From NCBI GenBank assembly GCA_030018495.1, contig JASEFS010000003.1, positions 111,575-175,574 of the forward strand: 64,000 bases of DNA, written 5' to 3'. The notes beneath the pieces are model-generated. The model was not told the origin of the DNA and made no database searches. It was given only the letters and a program-made list of their open reading frames with translations. The translations under genes and the position numbers were made by a program. Numbering within the stretch: the stretch's first letter is position 1; each line of letters begins with the position of its first letter. Origin of the DNA: Deltaproteobacteria bacterium. GTDB lineage: Bacteria > Desulfobacterota > Desulfobaccia > Desulfobaccales > 0-14-0-80-60-11. Below, piece by piece: positions 38,694 through 47,989 of the stretch.

Positions 38694-38707
38694 GTCAAAA
38701 TATTGAC
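38694..38707. promoter_or_regulatory. FleQ-like enhancer site upstream of the flagellar operon
   Basis: GTCAAAATATTGAC, an inverted repeat (CGTCAA-AATA-TTGACG with flanks) close to the published FleQ box GTCaNTAAAtTGAC. It lies about 90 bp upstream of the sigma54 element, a normal enhancer distance. A weaker partner, GTCAATTAATTTGA, starts at 38762. Confidence 0.55.
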
Positions 38708-38795
38708 GCGCGCCGCCTGGGGAATTTATTTGCCAAAAGAAGGGGCGCGTGATAAAAGAAAGTCAATTAATTTGATAAGATAGGTTTTTAAAAAG

Positions 38796-39446
38796 ATGCC
38801 CCGCCCCTGGGTCCCGGACCATCATCGCCTTGCAGCCAAAGCCCAAGGCTTCGCCTCCCGGGCGGTTTTTAAGCTCAAGGCCATAGACGAGAAATACGGC
38901 CTGTTCAAGCCGGGGCAGCGGGTGCTTGATTTGGGGTGCAGCCCCGGCTCATGGCTGCAGTATATCGGCTCCCGGGTAGGCCAGAAGGGGCTGGCGGTGG
39001 GAGTGGATCTTAACCCGCCCGAAATCGAGATGGGCCATCCCCTATACTTTTTGCCGGGGGATGTCTCAAGTATAGACTTTGACCTTATTCGCACTTTAAG
39101 CCGAGACTTTGATGTAGTCGTCAGCGATATGGCCCCCAAAACGACCGGCATTCGCCAATTGGACCAGCAAAGGTCCCTGGAGCTGGCCCAAGAGGCTTTC
39201 AACTGTGCCCGAGAGTTGCTGAAACCCGGCGGACATTTTCTGGTGAAGATTTTTGCAGGACCTGAAACCGAAGCTTTTATCAACACCCTGCGGTTTAGTT
39301 TTGATCAGGTTCAGCGCCTGAAGCCGGCCGGCAGCCGTCCGGCCAGCCCGGAGATGTACGTCCTGGGGCTTAAAAAGCGGGCCGGTCCGGGCCAGGGCAA
39401 GCGCCGAAGACCTCCGGACATCACAAACCTTAAAGAGAAATCCTAA
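38796..39446 (+). CDS. rlmE: 23S rRNA 2'-O-methyltransferase RlmE/FtsJ
   Basis: 216 residues. Methylates U2552 of 23S rRNA. SAM site VLDLGCSPGSWLQYI near 44; the catalytic K-D-K-E set is visible as Lys in FKLKAIDEKY, Asp in VVSDMAPKT, Lys in FLVKIF and a C-terminal Glu. A basic tail of about 20 residues is extra. Divergent from the flagellar operon; 21 bp before yebC. Confidence 0.94.
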   Translation: MPRPWVPDHHRLAAKAQGFASRAVFKLKAIDEKYGLFKPGQRVLDLGCSPGSWLQYIGSRVGQKGLAVGVDLNPPEIEMGHPLYFLPGDVSSIDFDLIRTLSRDFDVVVSDMAPKTTGIRQLDQQRSLELAQEAFNCARELLKPGGHFLVKIFAGPETEAFINTLRFSFDQVQRLKPAGSRPASPEMYVLGLKKRAGPGQGKRRRPPDITNLKEKS

Positions 39447-39467
39447 AGCTTTAAGGAGGAGAGCCGG

Positions 39468-40217
39468 ATGTCTGGTCATTCCAAGTGGAGCACCATCAAG
39501 CGCAAAAAAGGGGCTGAAGACGCCAAGCGAGGCAAAATCTTCAGCCGTCTGAGTAAGGAGATTACAGTCGCGGCCCGGTTGGGAGGCGGCGACCCGGACG
39601 GCAACCCGCGGCTCAGGGCCGCCATCGCCGCCGCCAAATTGGAAAATATGCCCAAAGACAACATCATCCGGGCCATCAAGAAGGGCACCGGAGAAGGCGG
39701 CGGCAGCGACTACGAAGAGGTTATCTACGAAGGCTACGGCCCCGAAGGCGTGGCCCTCATGGTGCAAAGCCTGACGGACAACAAGAACCGCACGGTGGCG
39801 GACATCCGCCACCTGTTCGCCAAATTCGGCGGCAGCCTGGGGGAGCCCGGCTGCGTGGCCTGGATGTTCGACAAAAAAGGGGTGATCGTCTTTGATAAAG
39901 ACGCGGTCGGTGAGGATGAGCTTCTCGAAGCCGCCCTGGAAAGCGGCGCGGAGGATGTGCAGCCCACGGAGAGCCAATACGAAGTGCTGACTGACCCGGC
40001 TGACTTTGTGGAAGTAAAAGAAGCCCTGGAGGCCAGAGGTTTCACGCCGGTATTCGCGGAGCTGCAACTGCGCCCGCAAACCACGGTGCCCATCCAGGAA
40101 GAGGAGCGGGCTCAAAAGGTCCTGAGGCTGGTGGAGTCACTGGAAGACCATGATGACGTCAACAATGTCTTCGCCAATTTCGACATCCCAGACCGCATTT
40201 TGGAGTCTTTGATGTGA
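39468..40217 (+). CDS. yebC: YebC/TACO1 family protein
   Basis: 249 residues. It opens [28 protein letters not shown], split only in wording, and holds the family's [17 protein letters not shown]. Reported roles are transcription control or relief of ribosome stalling at proline stretches. AAGGAGGAG ribosome site. Its stop overlaps the ruvC GTG start. Confidence 0.96.
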   Translation: MSGHSKWSTIKRKKGAEDAKRGKIFSRLSKEITVAARLGGGDPDGNPRLRAAIAAAKLENMPKDNIIRAIKKGTGEGGGSDYEEVIYEGYGPEGVALMVQSLTDNKNRTVADIRHLFAKFGGSLGEPGCVAWMFDKKGVIVFDKDAVGEDELLEAALESGAEDVQPTESQYEVLTDPADFVEVKEALEARGFTPVFAELQLRPQTTVPIQEEERAQKVLRLVESLEDHDDVNNVFANFDIPDRILESLM

Positions 40218-40702
40218 AGGGTTTGGTGCTGGGAGTGGACCCGGGGTCCCTCAATACCGGGTTCGGGGTGATTCGGGCCGAAGCGGACCGGCTGACCCAC
40301 CTGGCCCACGGCAGGATCGCGGTGTCCAGCCGCCTGCCGTTGGAGCTGCGCCTTTGTCAAATTTATGACGGTCTAAGGGAGCTCATCCGGGAGCACCAGC
40401 CCCAAACCCTGGCCCTGGAAGACATCTTTCTGGCCAACAATGTGAAAAGCGCCTTTGCTTTGGGGCAGGTGCGGGGAGTGGTTCTCCTGGCCGCAGCCCA
40501 GGCCTCCTTGCCGGTGCACCTGTATGCGCCGCTGGTGGTGAAAAAGGCCGTGGTGGGCTACGGCGGGGCCAGCAAGGCACAAGTGAAGCTTATGGTGGAG
40601 CAGCTTCTGGGGCTCAAAGTCAATAACAACCACGCCGCGGACGCCCTGGCGGTGGGCGTCTGCCACCTGTTCCACAGCCGCACTCTCTCATTTTACTCAT
40701 GA
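40214..40702 (+). CDS. ruvC: Holliday junction resolvase RuvC
   Basis: 162 residues from a GTG that overlaps the yebC stop. Catalytic acidic residues are visible in [20 protein letters not shown] and [13 protein letters not shown]. Works with RuvAB, but ruvB does not follow ruvA here. Confidence 0.96.
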   Translation: MKGLVLGVDPGSLNTGFGVIRAEADRLTHLAHGRIAVSSRLPLELRLCQIYDGLRELIREHQPQTLALEDIFLANNVKSAFALGQVRGVVLLAAAQASLPVHLYAPLVVKKAVVGYGGASKAQVKLMVEQLLGLKVNNNHAADALAVGVCHLFHSRTLSFYS

Positions 40703-41280
40703 TCGGCTTCCTGGAAGGCGAGCTCCTGGAGAAAAATCCCACCCACATCCTGGTGAAGGTGGGCGGGGTGGGCTACCAGGTGGCCATCTCCCTCACCACG
40801 TTTTATGCCCTGCCTGAACCGCCGGCCCCGGTGGCGCTCAAGATTCACACCCGCCTTCAGGACGACGCCCTGCTCCTTTACGGCTTTACCGATCCCGCGG
40901 AAAAGGAACTTTTCTTAAGACTTCTCAACGTCCCCCGCATCGGCGCCCGCATCGCCTTAAACATCTTAAGCGGCGTCTCCCCGGAAGAATTCCAGGAGGC
41001 CGTGGCCCAGGGCGACTTGAAGCGCCTGGCCGCCATCCCGGGCGTGGGGAAAAAATCCGCGGAACGCATTATCCTGGAACTCAAGGGGCAGCTGCCGACT
41101 ACACCCCCCGGCCGGACTTTGGCAAAACGCGACCGGGCCCGGGACGACGCTCTGTCGGCCCTGGTGAACCTGGGCTACCCCAGGGCCACCGCAGAGAAAG
41201 CCCTGGACGCGGCCGCGTCCCAGGGCGCCGGCAACGTGGAAGACCTCTTGCGCCAAAGCCTGAAATGGCTGGCTAAATGA
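40699..41280 (+). CDS. ruvA: Holliday junction protein RuvA
   Basis: 193 residues. N-terminal OB fold ([23 protein letters not shown]), two helix-hairpin-helix motifs (LLNVPRIGARIALNIL and LAAIPGVGKKSAERIILEL), and the C-terminal domain III that contacts RuvB (DALSALVNLGYPRATAEKAL). Overlaps ruvC by 4 bp and the methyltransferase by 4 bp. Confidence 0.96.
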   Translation: MIGFLEGELLEKNPTHILVKVGGVGYQVAISLTTFYALPEPPAPVALKIHTRLQDDALLLYGFTDPAEKELFLRLLNVPRIGARIALNILSGVSPEEFQEAVAQGDLKRLAAIPGVGKKSAERIILELKGQLPTTPPGRTLAKRDRARDDALSALVNLGYPRATAEKALDAAASQGAGNVEDLLRQSLKWLAK

Positions 41281-42569
41281 GCGGGGAAGGGGGGCCAGGG
41301 GCCGATGGCCTGCGCCGTCCCCTCAATCCCTTAACAGCGATGACCAACGCCAAAATCATCATCGGTGACAGCCGGGTCATGCCGGAAGTGGAAGCGGAGA
41401 GCGTCCATCTGGTGGTGACTTCCCCGCCGTACTGGCACATCAAGGACTACGGCCAGCCGGGGCAGATAGGCTACGGCCAGACTCTGCATGAGTATTTAAA
41501 GGACCTCTATTGCGTCTGGCGGGAGTGCCGGCGGGTTCTCAAGCCCGGCCGCCGGCTGTGCATCAACATCGGCGACCAGTTCGCCCGGGCCGCGGTTTAC
41601 GGCCGCTACAAGATCATTCCCCTGCATGCCGAGATCATCGGCCAGTGCGAGGAGCTGGGCTTTGATTTCTTGGGGTCCGTCATCTGGCAGAAAAAAACCA
41701 CCATGAACACCTCAGGCGGAGCCAATGTCATGGGGTCTTATCCCTATCCGCCCAATGGGCTGGTGGAAATCGACTATGAATTCATCCTGATTTTCAAAAA
41801 GCCCGGGTCAGGGGAAAAAATCCCCGCAGAAATTAAAAAGGCGTCCGAGCTAAGCAAGGAGGAGTGGAAGGAGTATTTCGCCGGGCACTGGCGCTTCGGC
41901 GGCGCCCGCCAATTGGGACACGAAGCCATGTTCCCCGAGGAGCTGCCGCGGCGACTCATCAAGATGTTCACCTTTGTGGGCGACACCGTGTTGGACCCCT
42001 TCCTGGGCAGCGGCACTACGATGAAAGCGGCTTTGGCGGAAAAGCGGCAGGCCCTGGGTTATGAAATCAATGAAGATTTTCTGGAAGTGATTCAAAAAAA
42101 ATTGGGCATCAAAGATAGGCTGCCGTTTAATGATACATTCCAGTTGGTGCGGCGGGATGGGCAGGTAAAGGTCGCAAAGGCCGGCTACACCCCCCGGCTG
42201 CCGGATGCGGCGCCGGTTAACCCAGCGGGCGCTTCGGATAATCATGACCGGGAACTCCACCGGGTGGTCGGGATTATAGATGAACAAACCATCAGGCTGG
42301 CTGACGGCCAGCAGGTGCAGTTTCTGGGAGTGAAAATCGCCAAGCCTGAGGAAACCTTGAAATATTTGCAGGCGCGTATTTTAGGCAAAAGCGTGTTTAT
42401 CAAAAAGGCTGTTCCGATAGACGGAGGCGACTCTTTGGTGGCGGCCCAGGTCTGTTTGAAAAATAAAATCAATGTCAACGGCTACTTGCTCAAATCCGGT
42501 TTGGCGGTGGCCGAACCCCACGGCGGTGCCGCTTCCATACCATCCTCCGACCCCTGCCGGCCCGACTGA
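41277..42569 (+). CDS. DNA methyltransferase fused to a degenerate SNase-like domain
   Basis: 430 residues from the ATG coupled to the ruvA stop, or 409 from ATG 41340, numbered here. Catalytic motif TSPPYW at 27-32 comes before the SAM motif DPFLGSGTT at 219-227, so this is a beta-class amino-methyltransferase; SPPY favours N4-cytosine. Residues 306-393 (VVGIIDEQTIRLADG, VQFLGVKIAKPEE, INVNGYLLKSGLAVAEP) follow a staphylococcal-nuclease OB fold, but the catalytic Arg/Asp/Glu positions are replaced. No restriction enzyme is nearby. It occupies the place where ruvB is expected. Confidence 0.8.
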   Translation: MSGEGGPGADGLRRPLNPLTAMTNAKIIIGDSRVMPEVEAESVHLVVTSPPYWHIKDYGQPGQIGYGQTLHEYLKDLYCVWRECRRVLKPGRRLCINIGDQFARAAVYGRYKIIPLHAEIIGQCEELGFDFLGSVIWQKKTTMNTSGGANVMGSYPYPPNGLVEIDYEFILIFKKPGSGEKIPAEIKKASELSKEEWKEYFAGHWRFGGARQLGHEAMFPEELPRRLIKMFTFVGDTVLDPFLGSGTTMKAALAEKRQALGYEINEDFLEVIQKKLGIKDRLPFNDTFQLVRRDGQVKVAKAGYTPRLPDAAPVNPAGASDNHDRELHRVVGIIDEQTIRLADGQQVQFLGVKIAKPEETLKYLQARILGKSVFIKKAVPIDGGDSLVAAQVCLKNKINVNGYLLKSGLAVAEPHGGAASIPSSDPCRPD

Positions 42570-42759
42570 CTCGGGCAGGTAAGAATCACATATTCAAAAA
42601 AGCCGCCAGTATCCCCCTGAGCCCGGATACCCGAGGGCTGCTGAAGCCTAAAAACTTGCTGCAAAAATTAAAGGGATGACGGAAAGAGTTCGATAAGGAT
42701 GCCAAGAGATTAGAATGCCTGCCAGGATGGCTTGCCAATTTTCCAGGAGGGTGAAGCTA

Positions 42760-43020
42760 ATGGAGAAAATCGGTCAGAAGATCCTGTTGAACATTGACCA
42801 GGTGTCGCGGCTCACCGGCGTGCGCAAATCAACCCTGCGCTACTGGGAAAAATGTTTTCCCGAGTTTTTGAGGCCGGAGCGCACTCCGTCCATGCGCCGG
42901 GAATATCGGATGGAGGATATCACCATCATTGACTCCATCAAAAAGCTGCTGGAAGAAGAGCACCTTACCAATCAGGGCGTGCGGGTGCGGTTGCAAAGGC
43001 CCGGTCGGCAATCTCAATAA
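42760..43020 (+). CDS. Short MerR-family DNA-binding protein
   Basis: 86 residues from ATG 42760 (AGGAGGG upstream). The winged helix-turn-helix is clear (LLNIDQVSRLTGVRKSTLRYWEKCF, then RREYRMEDITIIDSIKKLLEE). It stops soon after, with no dimerisation coiled coil or effector domain, so it is shorter than a normal MerR. It could be a stub or a BldC-like minimal regulator. The target is unknown. Confidence 0.8.
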   Translation: MEKIGQKILLNIDQVSRLTGVRKSTLRYWEKCFPEFLRPERTPSMRREYRMEDITIIDSIKKLLEEEHLTNQGVRVRLQRPGRQSQ

Positions 43021-43338
43021 AAGTATTGCGGTTTCCGCTCCCGGCTGAACCCTTGACTCAGGACTTTTTTATAAATTCCTGAGCAGATTGTTCCCTCGCG
43101 CCGATCCCCTGCAAATCTTTCATTTATTACATTTTCCTCCCGGTTGTGATAAAAATCTGGAAAAATCCCTTCTTACCAATTAAACTTATGTGATATTTGG
43201 TATTAACAAAACCTTGTCTATAAATCTGCTTCCGCTAAGCCAAGGTTTGACTGTGCCGAAGATCTACGCCCGCTTTACTACCATGAAAGTTCGCTCCTGA
43301 CCGCAACCGAGCCGGAATCCACCGGCTGGAGTATCAGC
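43021..43338. other. 318-bp gap before the large kinase
   Basis: AT-richer than its surroundings, with a promoter-like pair at 43197-43224 and a loose CTCAGGA/TCCTGAG inverted repeat near 43060-43085. No gene or RNA was recognised. Confidence 0.6.
43197..43224 (+). promoter_or_regulatory. Possible sigma70 promoter of the multi-PAS kinase
   Basis: TTGGTA, 16 bases, TATAAA, about 115 bp before the kinase ATG. Four of six and five of six matches. Confidence 0.45.
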
Positions 43339-46300
43339 ATGAAAACCGAGCGCAAAGTTTTGGCAGCCGCGGTAGCCCTGGGGTTGGCAATCTGGCTGGT
43401 TGACGCTCTCCAGGACTACTGGTTTTTTTACGAAGGCTCCTTTTTGGACTTGCTTATTGCCGACGTACCTTCCCACGAATTAATCGTCAGGGGATTCCTG
43501 CTGTTCTGTGCTGTTGGCTTTGGCGGGATAACAGCAGGTTTCATCAAACAGCTCCGGGAACGCGAGGATGAATCAAAGGCCGCCCTGATGGAGGCCAAAA
43601 AGCGCCAAATTGAGACCCAAGCTCTGCTCAAGTCTGCCGAGGAGGTGCTCAAGCGTCAGGGGTTTACGGAAACCGCGCGGGCCATCTTCGATAATTGCCG
43701 GGAGGTCATCGGCGCGCCGGCCGGATACATCAGCCTTGCCACTGAAGACGGCACCGCCAACGAAGCGGTGTTTTTGGAGGCCGGGGGCCAGCCCTGCTCG
43801 GTGGAACCGGGCACGCCTATGCCTATTAGAGGTCTCAGGGAGGAGGCCTTCAAGGCACGCAAAGCGGTATACGACAACAATTTTTTTCAAAGTCCCCATA
43901 AGGAATTTGTGCCCGAAGGTCATTTCGTGCTCGAGAACGTTCTGTTTGCCCCGCTTCTGCTCCAGGGAGAACCGGTAGGCCTGCTGGGTCTGGCCAATAA
44001 ACCCGGCAATTTTACCGAACATGACGCGATCCTGGCCTCCGGTTTTGCGAAACTGGCCGCCATCGCCCTGGTCAGCAGACGGGCCGAAGAAGAGCGGGCG
44101 CATCTCCTGCAGGAGGTTGAGGCCGAACGCTCTTTTCTGAGAGCCGTAGTGGAGCAGATGCCGGCCGGAGTGACCATTGTCTCGCCCAGCGGCAAGCTCA
44201 TACTCGGCAACCAGGCATTGAAAGAAGTTTGGGGATTTGCAGAAATTCCTGTTGACCTGGAGGAGGGCCTTTCCCGGCTGCAGGTGCTGCATCCTGACGG
44301 CAGACCCTGCAGCCTGGAGGAATGGCCTTTGATGCGATCCCTGAGAAACGGGGAGACGGTGTCGGGGGTGGAGGCCGACATCATCCGTCCCGACGGTCTT
44401 CGCCGCACGCTCCGGATAAGCTCATCGCCCATCAGGGACAATCAGGGCGATATTGTCGCCGGGGTGTCAGCCTGTATTGATATTACGGCCCGCAAACTGG
44501 CGGAGCAGGCCCTCAAGGAAAGCGAGTCATTAACCCGGGCCATCATCAACTCCGTGCCGGCGAACATCGCGGTCCTGGGCGAAGATGGCACCATCGTGGC
44601 CGTCAATGAAGGGTGGGAAATCTTTGTCCGGGAGAGCAACCTGTGGTCCCTGGAAGAAGCCGCGGTGGGGGCGAACTATCTGACCGCGGCGCGGCGGGCG
44701 GCTGCCGCAGGGGACCAGGACGCCGCCCAGGTCTTGGCGGGTATTGAAACAGTGCTGCAAGGCTCCCGGAAAACATTCTTCATGGAATTCCCCTGTCATC
44801 ACGCCACCCAGGAGCGCTGGTTCATGATGTATGCCACCCCTCTCGCGGGAGGCGGCGGCGCTGTGGTCACATACGTCAACATCACTGACCGCAAGCGGGC
44901 CGAGAAGCAATTGCAGCAGGCCCATGACGAATTGGAGCAGTGGGTGCAAGAACGCACCGTGGAACTGCGCCGTACTGTAGAGACATTGCGCGGCGAAATA
45001 GCCGAACGGGAAAAAGCCGAGGCCAAGCTCAGGGAGAGCGAAGCCCGGTTCCGCACCCTGCTCCAAACCGCGGGCAGCTATATCGCCACCTTGACTCCGG
45101 AGGGGCACATCATCGAGTTCAACCGGGAAGCGGAGCGGGTGACCGGTTGGCGGCGCCAGGAGGTGGAAGGCAAAGACGGGATTGACCTGTTCATTCCCAA
45201 AGAATACCGGGTACTGGCTGAAGCGGAGTTGGCCAAGATAGCCGCCGGCGAATTAATTCGAGGCTTTGAATTACCTATCAGGCTGAAAGACGGCAGCGAA
45301 CGGCTGTATCTCTGGAACGCCAATGCCATCTGGGACAACAGCCGTCGCCGGCCCGTGGAGATCATCATAGTGGGCCAGGACATCACCGAGCGCAAACAGG
45401 CGGAGGCGGCCCTGGAGCGGGAACGCCAGCGCCTCCTGGCCGTACTGGAAACCATGCCGGCTTACGTGGCTCTCCTGGCCCCCGATTACACGGTGCCCTT
45501 CGCCAATCAGGAGTTCATACGCCGCTTCGGGGAAACGGAGGTGGGGCAGCGTTGTTATGAATTCCTCTTCGGGCGCACGGAACCCTGCCCCGATTGTCGG
45601 ACTTTCGATGTCTTAAAGACGAACAAACCCCAGCAATGGGAATGGCTCGGCCCTGACGGCAACACCTATGCCATTTATGATTATCCCTTCACTGATGCGG
45701 ACGGCTCCCCTCTCATCCTGGAAATGGGGGTCGATATCACGGCGCGCAAACAGGCGGAAGAGGCTTTACGCGAGCAATCCCGCATTCTGGAGGCCTTTTT
45801 TGAACACACCATCACTCCTCTGGTATTTCTGGACAAAGAATTCAATTTCATCCGGGTGAACAAGGCTTATGCCCGGTCCTGTCACCGCCAGATCGCCGAT
45901 TTCCCGTCACGCAACTATTTCGATTTTTTTCCGGACGAAGAAAACCAGGCCTTGTTTTTAAGTGTGATGAAAACCAGAATTCCATATCAAGTCTCGGCTC
46001 AGCCCTTTATTTTTCCGGAACGTCCGGAGTGGGGCGTGAGTTATTGGGATTGGACCCTGGTGCCGGTCTTGGACGATGATGGCGGAGTGGACTTCTTAGT
46101 GTTGTCCCTTAATGACGTCACCCAAAAAGTGCTGGCCGAGGAGCAGAAGGCCAAGCTGCATGAAATTCTAGAGGCCACGCCGGACCTGGTGGGTACAGCA
46201 GAAGATAATGGGAAATTACTATACTTGAATCAGGCCGGCCGCCGGATGCTCGGCCTTAGTCCCGACGAAGACCTAAGTCGCTCCGTCATCGCCGATTTTC

Positions 46301-47175
46301 ATCCTCCTGAGGTCACAGAACAGATTTTTAACCAGGCTTTGCCGGTATGCAGGCGGGAAGGAGTATGGCAGGGGGAGACCAAGCTGCTTTCCCGTGATGG
46401 CCGTGAAATTCCTATTTCCCAGGTTATCCTGGCGCATCGGACCCCTGAGGGCGAGGTGAAATTCTATTCAACCGTCGCCCGTGATGTCAGCGAAATGAAG
46501 CAGGCGGAACAAAAGCTCAGGATGTTGACTTCAAGGTTGCTTACGGCCCAGGAAAGCGAGCGCCGCCGCCTCTCCCGGGAGCTGCACGATGAGCTGGGCC
46601 AATCTCTGATGGTCCTGAAGCTGCAGACCCGCGCCCTTGAGCGGCAACTTCCGGAAGGGCAGGAGATTCTCCGGGAGAATTGCCAGCGGATCTTAAAATA
46701 CATTGATGAAATCATTGAAAACGTCCGCCGACTGTCCCGAGATTTAAGCCCGTCCATCCTTGAAGATTTGGGATTATCTGCGGCGCTTAATTATTTGTTT
46801 GAAGAATTCCGCCGCCTCCACGAGAATTTGAATTTAATGGTGGAGCAAGAGCCGATTGATGAATGCGTTGCGGCGGAGAAGCAGATCAACATCTTTCGCG
46901 TCTTTCAGGAGTCACTCACCAATATCGCCAAGCATGCCCGCGCCACCAAGGTCAGGGTAAAACTTCAAAGACAAGATGATAAATTAATAGGTATGCTCCA
47001 GGATAACGGCGTCGGCTTTGATATGTCCGAAGTTCAGGCCCGGGAGGGATTGGACAAAGGTTTGGGTCTGGCCGCTATGGATGAACGGCTGAGAATCATC
47101 GGCGGTTCCGTGCAAATTATTAGTAAAAAGGGCGAAGGAACAAGTATCGTTTTTCAGGTTCCCTTGGACTGCTGA
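43339..47175 (+). CDS. Membrane GAF/multi-PAS sensor histidine kinase (NarL-class)
   Basis: 1278 residues. Two membrane helices (about 8-25 and 50-70), a coiled coil, a GAF domain (about 95-245), then six PAS domains, each ending in a DIT-type motif: about 265-395, 400-520, 570-690, 700-810, 815-935, 940-1060. The fourth PAS holds an EPCPDC pair. HisKA_3 (RRRLSRELHDELGQSLMVLK, near 1075) and HATPase_c with DNGVGFD follow. The response regulator starts 16 bp downstream and is the obvious partner. Signals are unknown; many PAS folds suggest several inputs, likely redox or small molecules. Confidence 0.92.
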   Translation: MKTERKVLAAAVALGLAIWLVDALQDYWFFYEGSFLDLLIADVPSHELIVRGFLLFCAVGFGGITAGFIKQLREREDESKAALMEAKKRQIETQALLKSAEEVLKRQGFTETARAIFDNCREVIGAPAGYISLATEDGTANEAVFLEAGGQPCSVEPGTPMPIRGLREEAFKARKAVYDNNFFQSPHKEFVPEGHFVLENVLFAPLLLQGEPVGLLGLANKPGNFTEHDAILASGFAKLAAIALVSRRAEEERAHLLQEVEAERSFLRAVVEQMPAGVTIVSPSGKLILGNQALKEVWGFAEIPVDLEEGLSRLQVLHPDGRPCSLEEWPLMRSLRNGETVSGVEADIIRPDGLRRTLRISSSPIRDNQGDIVAGVSACIDITARKLAEQALKESESLTRAIINSVPANIAVLGEDGTIVAVNEGWEIFVRESNLWSLEEAAVGANYLTAARRAAAAGDQDAAQVLAGIETVLQGSRKTFFMEFPCHHATQERWFMMYATPLAGGGGAVVTYVNITDRKRAEKQLQQAHDELEQWVQERTVELRRTVETLRGEIAEREKAEAKLRESEARFRTLLQTAGSYIATLTPEGHIIEFNREAERVTGWRRQEVEGKDGIDLFIPKEYRVLAEAELAKIAAGELIRGFELPIRLKDGSERLYLWNANAIWDNSRRRPVEIIIVGQDITERKQAEAALERERQRLLAVLETMPAYVALLAPDYTVPFANQEFIRRFGETEVGQRCYEFLFGRTEPCPDCRTFDVLKTNKPQQWEWLGPDGNTYAIYDYPFTDADGSPLILEMGVDITARKQAEEALREQSRILEAFFEHTITPLVFLDKEFNFIRVNKAYARSCHRQIADFPSRNYFDFFPDEENQALFLSVMKTRIPYQVSAQPFIFPERPEWGVSYWDWTLVPVLDDDGGVDFLVLSLNDVTQKVLAEEQKAKLHEILEATPDLVGTAEDNGKLLYLNQAGRRMLGLSPDEDLSRSVIADFHPPEVTEQIFNQALPVCRREGVWQGETKLLSRDGREIPISQVILAHRTPEGEVKFYSTVARDVSEMKQAEQKLRMLTSRLLTAQESERRRLSRELHDELGQSLMVLKLQTRALERQLPEGQEILRENCQRILKYIDEIIENVRRLSRDLSPSILEDLGLSAALNYLFEEFRRLHENLNLMVEQEPIDECVAAEKQINIFRVFQESLTNIAKHARATKVRVKLQRQDDKLIGMLQDNGVGFDMSEVQAREGLDKGLGLAAMDERLRIIGGSVQIISKKGEGTSIVFQVPLDC

Positions 47176-47191
47176 GCGAGGGTCTGTTCTC

Positions 47192-47830
47192 ATGAAAGCC
47201 TTTTCTGTGGTTCTGGCGGATGATCACGCCATGTTTCGGCAAGGGATAAGGAGGATCCTGGAGGAACTGCCCGGAGTCAAAGTCTTGGGAGAATCCGGGG
47301 ACGGGCTGGAGCTGTTAACGCTCCTAAAAGAAACCAAACCAGATCTGGTCATTCTCGACATTTCCATGCCTAATCTTCGGGGTATGGAAGCTGTCCGGGA
47401 GATCAAAGGGCTCAGTCCCAAATCCAAAATCCTGATATTAACCATGCACAAGGAGCGCGAATACCTGTATTTTGCTTTAAAAGCCGGAGTAAACGGGTAC
47501 TTGCTTAAAGAAGATGCAGATTTCGAACTGCTCAAGGCTTTGAACGCCATTCGCCAGGACAAGCTTTATGTTTCCCCTTTGCTGTCCGAATTTTTGCCCG
47601 GTCTTCTGGGACACCGCTTCAGCCGGAGAGTTGAATTCGCCGATATCCTGACAGACCGCGAAAAACAAATTCTCAAGCTTATCTCGGAAGGGAAATCAAG
47701 CCGGGAAATCGGCGAGCTTCTCTATATCAGCGCGCGCACCGTCCAAAACCATCGGGTCAACATCATGCGGAAATTAAACCTCAAAAAAACTGCGGATTTG
47801 ATCAAATATGCCATCCAAAAAGGTTTTTAA
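47192..47830 (+). CDS. NarL/FixJ-type response regulator
   Basis: 212 residues. Receiver domain with the acidic pair in VLADDHAMF, phospho-acceptor Asp in VILDISMP, LTMH and the Lys in YLLKED. C-terminal LuxR HTH (LTDREKQILKLISEGKSSREIGELLYISARTVQNHR). All phosphorelay residues are intact. Pairs with the kinase 16 bp upstream. Confidence 0.95.
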   Translation: MKAFSVVLADDHAMFRQGIRRILEELPGVKVLGESGDGLELLTLLKETKPDLVILDISMPNLRGMEAVREIKGLSPKSKILILTMHKEREYLYFALKAGVNGYLLKEDADFELLKALNAIRQDKLYVSPLLSEFLPGLLGHRFSRRVEFADILTDREKQILKLISEGKSSREIGELLYISARTVQNHRVNIMRKLNLKKTADLIKYAIQKGF

Positions 47831-47857
47831 TGCCTCCTTGCTTTAAATACGCAAATT

Positions 47858-47888
47858 TACCTATGTAGAAATAAGCAATTTTACTCAT
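47858..47888 (+). promoter_or_regulatory. Two NarL-type heptamers before the receiver-only gene
   Basis: TACCTAT (47858-47864) and TACTCAT (47882-47888) both match the NarL box TACYYMT, with starts 24 bp apart. A -10-like TACAAT lies at 47911-47916 with no good -35, as in activator-dependent promoters. Confidence 0.35.
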
Positions 47889-47989
47889 AGAATATCTCAA
47901 TCCCCTGCCATACAATAGCGATGCGTGAATGCGCAAAACCTTAATTAAAGGCGGGAGGCTTTCCCGTCTCAGTTTTCAGGTGGCCTCAC

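Noticed and set aside
39096..40115. 339-codon minus-strand frame opposite rlmE and yebC
   Set aside because: Antisense shadow across two conserved genes.
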